A DNA stretch of 64,000 nt from Paenibacillus rubinfantis (GTDB taxonomy: Bacteria; Bacillota; Bacilli; Paenibacillales; Paenibacillaceae): positions 372,001 through 436,000 of the forward strand of contig NZ_LN909064.1 of assembly GCF_001486505.1 (NCBI RefSeq). Reading direction: 5' to 3'. The notes below the pieces were generated by a model. That model ran no database searches and had not been told where the DNA came from. It saw only the letters and a program-made list of their open reading frames with translations. The position numbers were made by a program, and so were the translations under genes. Below, piece after piece: positions 51,782 to 60,432 of this stretch; within the stretch, counting starts at the first letter, position 1; each line of letters begins with the position of its first letter.

Positions 51782-53086
51782 ATGGACCGACACCAACATC
51801 GGGATCGGGCGACGCTATTGTCGATATTGTGCATGGGCCTGGGACAACTCTACAATCGACAATATATCAAAGGGTTGTTGTTCGTCCTATTTGAAGCTTT
51901 TAGCGTCATTTATTTCATTCGGAACTTAGGATATGCGGTTTGGGGGATCATCACGCTCGGGGAGACGCCTAGAACCGGTGCCAATATGAACGGCAACTGG
52001 GATCACTCGATCTTCATCATGATCCAAAGTTTGATTACGCTGCTGTTTGTGGCGGTTTTTATCCTTGTGTATGTCATGAACGTCCGCGACGCCCGCAAAA
52101 TCGGGCAGGAACGGGACAACGGCAAGAAACCAAATAACTTTAAACAATCGGTACGTTATGTATTGGACTACAAATTCGCTGTTGCATTTTTGAGTATTCC
52201 CGCTCTCGGGATTTTATTTTTTACCGTCATGCCGATCATTTTCATGATCTTGCTTGCGTTTACCAACTATTCAGCGCCTAAACATATCCCGCCGGCCATG
52301 CTGGTCGATTGGGTTGGATTCGGAACGTTTAAGAATCTGGTGGCGCTCAAGACCTGGAGCCATACCTTTTACGGCGTATTGACCTGGACGATTATCTGGG
52401 CGATTTTGTCGACGGTAACAACCTACTTCGGTGGTCTACTCGTAGCTTTGCTGATCAATCAGAAGGGCATTCGCTTTAAAGGGCTGTGGAGAACGATCTT
52501 AATTCTTCCTTACGCCATTCCGCAGCTGATCTCGCTGCTTGTGATGAAAAATATGTTTAACGGCCAGTTTGGTCCGATTAACCAGTATCTTGGATACTTC
52601 GGGCTGGGCGGACTGCCTTGGCTGACCGACCCGTTCTGGGCCAAAGTAACGGTGATTATCGTTAATATGTGGGTGGGGATTCCGGTCTCCATGCTGCTGA
52701 TCCTGGGCGTGCTGACAACGATTCCGAAGGACCTGTACGAGGCGGCCGAAGTGGATGGAGCTACCGGGTATCAAAAATTCAGAATCGTCACGCTGCCGAT
52801 GATCCTGTTTACGACGGCGCCAACGCTGATTACCCAATTTGCCGGTAACATCAACAACTTTAATGCCATCTTCCTGTTGACGGGTGGCGATCCGGTGAAA
52901 GGGGATTATCAGTATGCCGGGGCAACCGACCTGCTGGTTACCTGGCTCTACAAACTGACGTTGAACCAAAATAAATACAACATGGCCTCTGCTATCGGGA
53001 TCATCATTTTCATCATTATCGCTTCGTTCTCGATTTACAACTACCGCAGAACCAAGTCGTTTAAAGAGGAGGATATGATCCAATGA
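51782..53086 (+). CDS. Maltodextrin ABC permease (MalF/MdxF-like)
   Basis: The 434-residue permease is longer than the partner in the first cluster because of an N-terminal extension of about 140 residues. The extension holds GLGQLYNRQYIKGLLFVLFE and two to three helices, a small TM2-like motif common in Firmicute MdxF. The core shows the EAA loop YEAAEVDGATGYQKFRIVTLP near residue 318. GGAGAAGGAAGGG precedes the ATG. It overlaps MalG by 4 bases (ATGA). Confidence 0.9.
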   Translation: MDRHQHRDRATLLSILCMGLGQLYNRQYIKGLLFVLFEAFSVIYFIRNLGYAVWGIITLGETPRTGANMNGNWDHSIFIMIQSLITLLFVAVFILVYVMNVRDARKIGQERDNGKKPNNFKQSVRYVLDYKFAVAFLSIPALGILFFTVMPIIFMILLAFTNYSAPKHIPPAMLVDWVGFGTFKNLVALKTWSHTFYGVLTWTIIWAILSTVTTYFGGLLVALLINQKGIRFKGLWRTILILPYAIPQLISLLVMKNMFNGQFGPINQYLGYFGLGGLPWLTDPFWAKVTVIIVNMWVGIPVSMLLILGVLTTIPKDLYEAAEVDGATGYQKFRIVTLPMILFTTAPTLITQFAGNINNFNAIFLLTGGDPVKGDYQYAGATDLLVTWLYKLTLNQNKYNMASAIGIIIFIIIASFSIYNYRRTKSFKEEDMIQ

Positions 53087-53928
53087 GCGGACGGAAAATA
53101 CGAAACGCGATTCGGTTGGGCGCCAGCTATATTGTCCTAGTCATTCTGTGTATTGCCGCCGTCTACCCAGTGCTTTGGGTCGTCTTCGGTTCTTTGCGGC
53201 CGGGTAAATCGCTGTATAGTAAGACGCTGATTCCGGAGAAATTTACGCTTGACCATTATATCGAACTGTTTACATCGAAAACTTATCTGTTTGGGACCTG
53301 GTATTTGAACACGCTGAAAATCGCAGTATTCTCGATGCTCTTGGGCGTACTGCTGACGTTGCTCACCAGTTATGCGATCTCCCGGTTCCGGTTCCGCGGA
53401 CGCAAAACAGCGCTGTCGGGCTTGCTCGTTCTGGGCATGTTCCCGGGCTTCATGAGTATGATCGCCATTTACCTGCTGCTGCGGGAGCTGCAACTGCTTG
53501 ATACGCATTTGGCGCTCATCATCGTATATGCGGCGGGTGCGCCGCTTGGCGGGACGTTTATTGCCAAAGGCTTTCTCGATACGATCCCACGATCGCTGGA
53601 TGAGGCGGCGCGGATTGACGGGGCCAGCAACTTCTTGATCTTCCGGCGGATTATTCTTCCGCTGTCTAAGCCGATGTTGACGTATATGGCGTTAACCCAG
53701 TTTGTCGGTCCATGGGTTGACTTCATCTTTGCCCGGCTCGTGCTGCGGACGAAGGAGAATTGGACGCTGGCCGTCGGGATGTGGGATATGGTCAGCAGTA
53801 ACCAAAACAGTAACTTTACCTTGTTTGCCGCAGGGGCGGTTCTGATCGCTCTCCCGATCACCATCCTGTTCATGTTCCTGCAGCGGCTGCTTGTTGACGG
53901 CTTAACTTCAGGCGCCAGCAAAGGATAA
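53083..53928 (+). CDS. Maltodextrin ABC permease (MalG/MdxG-like)
   Basis: The 281-residue permease has six helices and the loop DEAARIDGASNFLIFRRIILP near residue 168, which docks the ATPase. The end SGASKG is typical of MalG. It starts inside the MalF stop. With MalE and MalF it completes the membrane part of the importer. A terminator follows at 53954. Confidence 0.9.
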   Translation: MSGRKIRNAIRLGASYIVLVILCIAAVYPVLWVVFGSLRPGKSLYSKTLIPEKFTLDHYIELFTSKTYLFGTWYLNTLKIAVFSMLLGVLLTLLTSYAISRFRFRGRKTALSGLLVLGMFPGFMSMIAIYLLLRELQLLDTHLALIIVYAAGAPLGGTFIAKGFLDTIPRSLDEAARIDGASNFLIFRRIILPLSKPMLTYMALTQFVGPWVDFIFARLVLRTKENWTLAVGMWDMVSSNQNSNFTLFAAGAVLIALPITILFMFLQRLLVDGLTSGASKG

Positions 53929-53953
53929 TGCAGTAAGCGGGTTAAAGACACCT

Positions 53954-53992
53954 GGGTATGGCCTCAGTCTTGCGGGGCTATGCCCTTTTTTT
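53954..53992 (+). terminator. Terminator between malG and the chemoreceptor
   Basis: GGGTATGGCC pairs with GGCTATGCCC (two G-U pairs) across a 12-base loop, then seven T. Confidence 0.75.
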
Positions 53993-54020
53993 ATACATAT
54001 TTCAAAAGGGGATGCGGGGT

Positions 54021-56096
54021 ATGAAGAAGCTTCGCGATCATAAAAATTGGAATTCCGTGGGCTTAAAAATGTTTGTCATCGTATTTGCGGCGGTTGTGAC
54101 GTTATCAGCGGTGTTGGGGTTCAGCTCCTACCGGGCGTCGCGGGACATCATCCGGGAACAGGTGGCCTCGGCTTCCACTCAAGCAGTGGAACAGGCGGCG
54201 GACAAGCTTGATTTCCTGTTGGAACAATACGAAGCTTCCTCTCGGCAATTGGCTGTGGATCAGACGCTGCGGAGCGATCTGGAGACGGTCACCCAGCCGG
54301 GAATCGGAACGGTCGCTAAAACGCAAGCCGAGGACCGAATCCGCAAAAAGCTTGATGGGCTGAAGGGAACCGACAATCGCCTGCAGGGGGTACGTCTGGT
54401 CGCCAAAGGTCTGGAAGACGTCAAGTCGTATAAGTCCTCGGGCGTAAGTTCGATTCGCTCGGACGAGGCGGTGGAAGGCCGGGTGAAAGCCGTGCTGGAG
54501 GCGGAAGGCGAACCCGTATGGTTTCCGGCACTGCAGAAAGGCTTCTTCGACGCTTATACCGAGCCTACGATTACGATGGCCCGCCTGCTGCGGAACATGA
54601 ACCATCCGGAGGCGGAATACATTCTGCTGTTCGAGATCAAAGCGCAGGCGCTGGGGGACATTCTAGGCAACCTGCAAATCGGGAAGTCCGGTCAGGTGCG
54701 GGTGCTTACCGCCGACAACCAAATTGTCCATGCGGTCGATCCAACTCTTTTGGAGACGGAATCCGTGATTAAGGTGGATGCCCAGTTGGCTGAAACGGGA
54801 GAAAGCTCATTCCAGGCGGTGGACGAGCAGGGGGTACAGCAGCTCGTCGTATTTCGGCCGCTGAAAACGGTCGATTGGCGGATCGTCGGGTATGCCCCGG
54901 AGAGCGACTTCTTGAGCGCGGCTGATCGGCTGCTGGTGGTGATGGGATTTGTTTTACTGGGTGCCGTGGTGGTTGCGGTGCTGATTGGATACTTGCTGGT
55001 GCGCATGGTCGGTCGGCCTTTGGAGAAGCTCTGCCGGTTGATGGAGGAAGGCGAGCGCGGGAATCTGCAGGTTCGCACGCGTTTTAAGGGGAAAGACGAA
55101 ATCGGGCGACTGGGACACAGCTTCAATCGAATGCTGGAGCAAATCTCCAAGCTGGTGGAACGAACCAGCGTGTCGGCCGTGGAATTGTTGGCTACTGCGG
55201 AGAATCTGACCAAAGCGTCGCGTGACACGTCACAAACCGCCGCCGAAATCGCGCAGGCTACCGGAGAAATTGCAGCGGGAGCCGAAAGCTTGGCCGCGGA
55301 GGCGGAGAAAGGAACCGAGACGGCGGAGCGGATCGGCGATCAAATGGGCCGGGTCGCTCGCCTCAACGCTGCGATGGATGCGTCCGCCGGCCGCGTCATC
55401 GAGGTCAGCCACAAAGGGGAAGCGTATATGGAGCAGTTGGTGGAGAAGACCGAATCGGTGTCTCACATGACAACGCTGCTGGAGGAAAATTCGGACAAGC
55501 TGAGCCAAAGCACCCGCTCAATCCGCTCAATCCTTGCGCCGATGGTGGAGATGACGAAGCAAACGAATATTTTGTCGCTGAACGCGTCGATCGAAGCGTC
55601 CCGCGCCGGCTCGGCCGGCAAAGGGTTTATGGTCATCGCCGGGGAAATCCGCGAGCTCGCTGCCGCTTCGGGGGAATCGATCCAAACCGTATCGGCGATT
55701 ACCGAGGAGATCCAGGAGGCGATTGGACAAACGGTCGAGGTGCTGACGGGAATATCTCCGCTGTTTGCGGCGCAAACGGAGGCTGTCAAAGAGGCGGCCG
55801 GCATCTTCCAGAATGTCAAAGGGGAAATGGAGCGATTCGTGACGGAAATCCGGAGCTCGTCCGCTTCCGTTCAGGAGCTGCTGCATTCGCAATCGATCCT
55901 GCAGGATTTTGTGGATACAGTGAGCTCGGTCGTAGAACAAACGAACGCCTCCACCGAAGAGGTCGCCTCCATGTCTCAAGAGCAGCACCGGGTCAGCGCC
56001 GGATTAGTGGATTTGTCTGCGCGGCTGGAGGATTTGGCAACGCAGCTGCAGCGCTCGCTAAGCGCGTTCCAGGGGGAGGGCGTCGCGAATTCATAA
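54021..56096 (+). CDS. Methyl-accepting chemotaxis protein
   Basis: The 691-residue receptor has a first helix near residues 14-36, an extracellular dCACHE-like sensor (about 40-300), a second helix near 305-327, a HAMP domain (about 328-380) and a cytoplasmic coiled coil. The hairpin tip reads KQTNILSLNASIEASRAGSAGKGF, split here only for description, with the usual Glu and Arg. ATG 54021 is chosen for AAAAGGGG 9 bases upstream; the ATG three codons earlier is possible. Placed after the maltodextrin importer, it may sense malto-oligosaccharides, but a terminator precedes it. Confidence 0.85.
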   Translation: MKKLRDHKNWNSVGLKMFVIVFAAVVTLSAVLGFSSYRASRDIIREQVASASTQAVEQAADKLDFLLEQYEASSRQLAVDQTLRSDLETVTQPGIGTVAKTQAEDRIRKKLDGLKGTDNRLQGVRLVAKGLEDVKSYKSSGVSSIRSDEAVEGRVKAVLEAEGEPVWFPALQKGFFDAYTEPTITMARLLRNMNHPEAEYILLFEIKAQALGDILGNLQIGKSGQVRVLTADNQIVHAVDPTLLETESVIKVDAQLAETGESSFQAVDEQGVQQLVVFRPLKTVDWRIVGYAPESDFLSAADRLLVVMGFVLLGAVVVAVLIGYLLVRMVGRPLEKLCRLMEEGERGNLQVRTRFKGKDEIGRLGHSFNRMLEQISKLVERTSVSAVELLATAENLTKASRDTSQTAAEIAQATGEIAAGAESLAAEAEKGTETAERIGDQMGRVARLNAAMDASAGRVIEVSHKGEAYMEQLVEKTESVSHMTTLLEENSDKLSQSTRSIRSILAPMVEMTKQTNILSLNASIEASRAGSAGKGFMVIAGEIRELAAASGESIQTVSAITEEIQEAIGQTVEVLTGISPLFAAQTEAVKEAAGIFQNVKGEMERFVTEIRSSSASVQELLHSQSILQDFVDTVSSVVEQTNASTEEVASMSQEQHRVSAGLVDLSARLEDLATQLQRSLSAFQGEGVANS

Positions 56097-56100
56097 CGCA

Positions 56101-56158
56101 AAAACGCTTCGGCGGAAGGAAGCCTGCGCTTTCCTTCGACGCCGAAGCGTTTTATTTT
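56101..56158. terminator. Bidirectional terminator, chemoreceptor / alpha-amylase
   Basis: AAAACGCTTCGGCG-GAAGGAA and TTCCTTC-GA-CGCCGAAGCGTTTT make a long stem with A and T tracts, between convergent genes. Confidence 0.85.
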
Positions 56159-56168
56159 TGATGGAGCC

Positions 56169-57857
56169 TTACTCCAAAATTGCTGTCGAGTATGCGGGGA
56201 GCGTCAGCGTGTTCCCGCTAAGCCCTGTTCCTTCCCCCGTTTCCGCCAGCACTTGGGTAAAGTTCTTGCCGCCCGCTTGACCCGGGCCCAAGGTGAACGT
56301 AAGCTCGCTGCCGGTTAAGTTGTGAGCGACCAGCACGGCCTGATCTTCGGTTACTCGTACATAAGCCGTAATCCCCGGCTGGTCCGTTGGATATTCCTGA
56401 ATTGCGCCGTCTTTAAGCGCGGGAATCCCGTTACGCATCCGGATCAATTTGCGGTAATGCGACAGCAGGGAGTCGGAGTTACCGGTTTGCTCGCTGACGC
56501 TGAGGCCTTTTTTGCCGGCATTGTTCTCTGCGGCCTCCCAGGTCGTTTGCCCTTCGCTGTCGTCCTGCGTCCAACGCATCGGCTCGCGGATTAGCTCGTC
56601 AGGCTTCGCGCCAAACATTCCGATCTCCTCGCCGTAATAAATAAACGGATTACCGGGAAGCGTCAGCAGCAGGCTCGCAGCCATCTTCGCATGCGGCACA
56701 TCTCCCTCCAGCTGGGTCATCACCCGGTTCTGGTCATGGTTGGTCAGGAACGTGGCATCAACGAAGGTGCCGCTGGACTTTTCGCTATACAGCTTATACG
56801 TACGCTCCAGTGTAAATGGGATGTTTGCGTCCTTTTCGTTCTTCACGCTGCTGAGGATCGTCTCGGCGAGGCTGAAGTTAAATCCGGAATCCAAGGCCCC
56901 GTCCAGATAAGAGGAAATCAGCGCCGCTGAAGGATCCCATACCTCTCCGACGAGATAAACGTCGGGTTTGGTTTCGTTGAGCCCGCTGCGGAACTCCTGC
57001 CACCAAGCTACGTTTTTGTTGGTGGTTTCCTGGCTTTTGTCCGTCTGCAGATCTTCGTAGATATGCTTCGCAGCGTCAAGGCGGAAGCCGTCCAGACCTT
57101 GCTCCAGCCAGAATTTTCCCGTCTCGATCATTTCTTTCCTCACTTCCGGGTTATCGAAATTGAGATCGGGCATCCCCTCCCAGAAAATCCCGAGGTAATG
57201 GTCACCGCGCAAGCTATGCCAAGGGTTGCCGCTGCCTGCGGCACTGGAGCCGGACGTGGCACGACCGCTGTCCTCGGCCCAGACGTACCAATCCCGGTAC
57301 GGACTGCTTGGATCGGCAGCCGATTCGGTGAACCAAGGGTGCTCCTTGCTGGTATGGTTCACAACCAAGTCCATAATGACTTTGATTCCACGCTTATGCG
57401 CTTCTTCCATAAAGGTGCGGAAGTCGTCCAGCGTACCGTATTCCGGGTTGATGTTGCGGTAGTCGGTGACGTCGTAGCCGTGATAGCTTGGCGAAGGATT
57501 GATCGGCATCAGCCAGATGCCGCCGATTCCCAGGTCGGTATCGGTGTCCGGGTTCCCGTCGTTTAAGTAGTCCAGCTTGCTCGTCAATCCCTTGAAGTCG
57601 CCGATGCCATCGCCGTTGGAGTCGGCAAAGGAACGGACAAACACTTCATAGAAAACCGTTGACGGCTGAGGGTCCACCGCATCGGCTTTTGCATTTTGAC
57701 TTGAATCTGCTGGTGTCTCAGCGGCGGGTTGGTTTGACTCCGAGGCGGCATCGGAACCGCTTGGAGATCCGGTGCAGCCCGCCAGCAGAAGCAGAATGAG
57801 GACAGCGCTTCCAAACCGCCGCAGCACCGTTCGCCGGGGGAGGTTATGGATTGGCAT
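56169..57857 (-). CDS. Secreted GH13 alpha-amylase lipoprotein
   Basis: The 562-residue enzyme starts MPIHNLPRRTVLRR and has a lipobox LAGC (Cys near residue 27), then a Ser/Ala-rich spacer. The GH13 barrel shows VIMDLVVNHTSKEHPWF, GFRLDAAKH (nucleophile near 259), VYLVGEVWD (acid near 290) and FLTNHDQNRV. It should hydrolyse starch or maltodextrin outside the cell. The ATG at 57857 is chosen because GGAAAGGAAG lies 8 bases before it and the signal begins there; in-frame ATGs at 57863 and 57896 are possible. An operator-like site is 58 bases upstream. Confidence 0.85.
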   Translation of the reverse strand: MPIHNLPRRTVLRRFGSAVLILLLLAGCTGSPSGSDAASESNQPAAETPADSSQNAKADAVDPQPSTVFYEVFVRSFADSNGDGIGDFKGLTSKLDYLNDGNPDTDTDLGIGGIWLMPINPSPSYHGYDVTDYRNINPEYGTLDDFRTFMEEAHKRGIKVIMDLVVNHTSKEHPWFTESAADPSSPYRDWYVWAEDSGRATSGSSAAGSGNPWHSLRGDHYLGIFWEGMPDLNFDNPEVRKEMIETGKFWLEQGLDGFRLDAAKHIYEDLQTDKSQETTNKNVAWWQEFRSGLNETKPDVYLVGEVWDPSAALISSYLDGALDSGFNFSLAETILSSVKNEKDANIPFTLERTYKLYSEKSSGTFVDATFLTNHDQNRVMTQLEGDVPHAKMAASLLLTLPGNPFIYYGEEIGMFGAKPDELIREPMRWTQDDSEGQTTWEAAENNAGKKGLSVSEQTGNSDSLLSHYRKLIRMRNGIPALKDGAIQEYPTDQPGITAYVRVTEDQAVLVAHNLTGSELTFTLGPGQAGGKNFTQVLAETGEGTGLSGNTLTLPAYSTAILE

Positions 57858-57914
57858 GATCATCTTCCTTTCCAAAGTACCTTTTTTCATCATCATACCT
57901 GACCTGACGAGAAA

Positions 57915-58122
57915 GATAAAACGTTTGCACAAATGAAAACAGCGAATAAGGTGCATTTACCAAGCTTTACCTGAATATATCTTAATTATTCTAAGGGATT
58001 CTTCTTATTTCAGAAGAATGCTGTCATTTGTTAAGGTAAAATCAAATATTGGCGCATAATTTAACTCAAAATCATCCAATTATGGAGACTTAACACTAAA
58101 ATAAGTCTGCGCAAACGTTATG
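57915..58122. promoter_or_regulatory. Two LacI-type sites between alpha-amylase and tcyP
   Basis: GATAAAACGTTTGCAC (57915-57930) and CTGCGCAAACGTTATG (58107-58122) share the core of the cluster's other sites. They flank the probable amylase promoter region, though no clear -35/-10 pair was found. The 411-bp gap also holds an imperfect palindrome TCGTAT/ATACGA (58167-58188) and an ATTCGCA/TGCGAAT hairpin (58195-58230) ahead of tcyP. Confidence 0.55.
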
Positions 58123-58268
58123 AATGGAGATGACAAGCCTTGTTAAAATTAATCCTATCAAAATACTCGTATATGTGATATCATACGATTTGTAATTCGC
58201 ATCCGGGCGTTTGCCTAGGTTGGTGCGAATACGAATTTATGGACTATTTTTCAGGGGGAGATTAGGTT

Positions 58269-59660
58269 ATGGATACCTTGCGTATCATCATTAATGTAGC
58301 CGTTATGCTGGTGCTGATCGGCGTGCTGATTTGGATGCAGAAGAAGCACGTTTCTTTTACAAAACGGGTATTTACCGGGCTGGGCCTTGGTCTGGTGTTT
58401 GGGGTTATTCTTCAATTGTCCTACGGAGCGGGCTCCGAGGTGATCGCGAAATCGACCGATTGGTTTAACCTGGCGGGCCGCGGTTACGTTGGGCTGCTGC
58501 AGATGGTCGTGATTCCGCTGATCATGGTTTCGATCATTTCGGCGATCATGAACCTCAAGGGCAAGCAAAACCTGGGGAAAATGAGCGGCTTGATCATCGC
58601 GGTACTGTTGATTACGACAGCTATCGCAGCGAGCGTCAGCATCGTGACGAGCTTGAGCTTCGATCTCAAGGCGATCGAAATCCAGGCGGGCGATCGGGAG
58701 CAGGCGCGCGGGACGGCGCTGGAGGAACGGCTTGGTTCGGTGGAAGACAAGACGATTCCGCAGCAAGTACTGGACTTCATCCCAACTAATCCGTTTGCGG
58801 ATATGACCGGCGCACGGAGTACTTCAACCTTGGCGGTCGTGATTTTCTCGGCATTTATCGGGGTGGCGGTACTGGGGCTGGATAAGAAGAAGCCAGAGCA
58901 AGCAGACACGTTCCGTAAAGTGGTTGAGGCGGTTTACGCGGTCGTTATGCGGATCGTTACGCTGGTATTGCGCTTAACGCCTTACGGCATCCTGGCGCTG
59001 ATCACAAACGTGGCAGCCACGACCAATGCCGAAGAGATTTTGAAGCTGATCAAGTTCGTGGGGGCTTCCTACGTCGCATTGATCGTGATGTTTATCATTC
59101 ATCTGATTTTGTTGGCTGCTTTCGGCTACAATCCGATTCAATATGTACGTAAAGTATTCCCAACATTGGTGTTTGCGTTCACCTCGCGTTCGAGCGCCGC
59201 AACGATTCCGCTGAATGTGGAAACGCAGACGAAACGACTGGGCGTTCCGGAAGGGATCGCCAACCTGTCGGCCTCGTTTGGCGCAACCATCGGGCAAAAC
59301 GGCTGCGCTGGGATTTATCCGGCGATGCTGGCCGTCATGATCGCTCCAACCGTAGGGATCAACCCGCTGAGCTGGGATTTCATCCTGACGCTGATCCTGG
59401 TCGTCACCATCAGTTCGTTTGGGGTTGCTGGTGTTGGCGGCGGGGCAACGTTCGCTTCGCTGATCGTATTGTCGACGATGAACCTGCCGGTTGCGTTGGC
59501 GGGCCTCTTGATCTCCGTCGAACCGTTGATCGACATGGGCCGGACCGCCCTGAACGTCAACGACTCGATCACCGCCGGCGTGATCACCGGTAAGATTCTG
59601 GGCGAGAACGACACCGAGGCGTTCAAACGCGACGTTGATCTGGATGTCGTGACCGCTTAA
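58269..59660 (+). CDS. tcyP: L-cystine symporter (TcyP, DAACS family)
   Basis: The 463-residue transporter belongs to the dicarboxylate/amino acid:cation symporter family and equals TcyP in length. About eight helices and two re-entrant hairpins are expected. FTSRSSAATIPLNVETQTKR is the first hairpin, and TIGQNGCAGIYPAML plus VAGVGGGATFASLIVLS follow in the substrate core. It should import cystine for sulfur supply. GGGGGAG precedes the ATG. It is a single gene with its own terminator; its link to the sugar cluster is only proximity. Confidence 0.9.
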   Translation: MDTLRIIINVAVMLVLIGVLIWMQKKHVSFTKRVFTGLGLGLVFGVILQLSYGAGSEVIAKSTDWFNLAGRGYVGLLQMVVIPLIMVSIISAIMNLKGKQNLGKMSGLIIAVLLITTAIAASVSIVTSLSFDLKAIEIQAGDREQARGTALEERLGSVEDKTIPQQVLDFIPTNPFADMTGARSTSTLAVVIFSAFIGVAVLGLDKKKPEQADTFRKVVEAVYAVVMRIVTLVLRLTPYGILALITNVAATTNAEEILKLIKFVGASYVALIVMFIIHLILLAAFGYNPIQYVRKVFPTLVFAFTSRSSAATIPLNVETQTKRLGVPEGIANLSASFGATIGQNGCAGIYPAMLAVMIAPTVGINPLSWDFILTLILVVTISSFGVAGVGGGATFASLIVLSTMNLPVALAGLLISVEPLIDMGRTALNVNDSITAGVITGKILGENDTEAFKRDVDLDVVTA

Positions 59661-59685
59661 TCAATAGCATAGGAATAGCAAAACG

Positions 59686-59718
59686 AACCGCTGGGCGTGG
59701 CCTGGCGGTTTTTTTTTA
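59686..59718 (+). terminator. Terminator after tcyP
   Basis: AACCGC-TG-GGC, loop GTG, GCC-TG-GCGGTT, followed by about nine T. Confidence 0.85.
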
Positions 59719-59759
59719 TTGCGAGTGTAATGAATGTTGTGTTTTAAACGTATTAACAT

Positions 59760-59817
59760 GCGGATGGCTTGAAGGCGGCATCCTGCCGCGCGGGGGAAGC
59801 GGCCTTACGCCATCCGT
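59760..59817 (+). promoter_or_regulatory. Structured leader before the sigma-factor gene
   Basis: CGGATGGC (59761-59768) pairs exactly with GCCATCCG (59809-59816), enclosing a GCGGC/GCCGC hairpin (59775-59789). No T tract follows; the ribosome site starts 10 bases later. It may shape translation of the sigma factor. Confidence 0.5.
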
Positions 59818-59844
59818 CCCTTGGAGAAAGGAGGGGGAAGAAGC

Positions 59845-60432
59845 ATGCTGCAGCAGCGCGCGCTGTATCCGGCGATGAACGAGCAGGACAAGCGGGATCA
59901 GGAAGAGCGGAGAGCCGTAACGGCCGAAACGGAGTTTGACGCGATTTTTGAAACCTACTATACCCGAATTTTTAAATATATCCGCTTCCGGGTGGACTGC
60001 GAGTATACGGCGGAGGATTTGACCAGCCAGGTGTTTGAGAAGGTGTTGACCCGTTATGATACCTTTCGTGCGGATCGCTCCCCGTTAGAGGCTTGGCTGA
60101 TTGCCATCGCCCGCAATACGGTCAACGATTATTACCGCAGGCAGCAGAGACGGAAGTTGTTTTGTCTGGATCTGTTTAGCGAGTCGGCCTCTCGGGAGCA
60201 AGGACCGGAGGCTCGATCCCTCACTCGGGAAACCGCGTCGGAATTGAACCGGGCCTTGCAAAAGTTAAAGCCCCAGGAACGGCATATTCTTGCGCTTAAA
60301 TATGGAGCGGGGCTGAAAAATGTCCAAATTGCCGAATTTACAGGCTTGCGTGAAAGTCATGTCGGCGTGATGTTGTTTCGCGCCACGAAAAAATTAAAGA
60401 TGGATCTCGAAAGGGAGAATGGAAATGGATAA
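59845..60432 (+). CDS. ECF-type RNA polymerase sigma factor
   Basis: The 195-residue sigma factor has region 2 (FETYYTRIFKYIRFRVDCEYTAEDLTSQVF, cited in pieces, with the DNA-melting basic helix AWLIAIARNTVNDYYRR) and region 4 (LKPQERHILALKYGAGLKNVQIAEF then a helix for the -35 element). No region 3 is present, as in ECF factors. ATG 59845 is 8 bases after AAGGAGGGGG; a TTG 8 codons earlier has no such site. It overlaps the next gene by 8 bases, the usual layout with an anti-sigma partner. Confidence 0.85.
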   Translation: MLQQRALYPAMNEQDKRDQEERRAVTAETEFDAIFETYYTRIFKYIRFRVDCEYTAEDLTSQVFEKVLTRYDTFRADRSPLEAWLIAIARNTVNDYYRRQQRRKLFCLDLFSESASREQGPEARSLTRETASELNRALQKLKPQERHILALKYGAGLKNVQIAEFTGLRESHVGVMLFRATKKLKMDLERENGNG

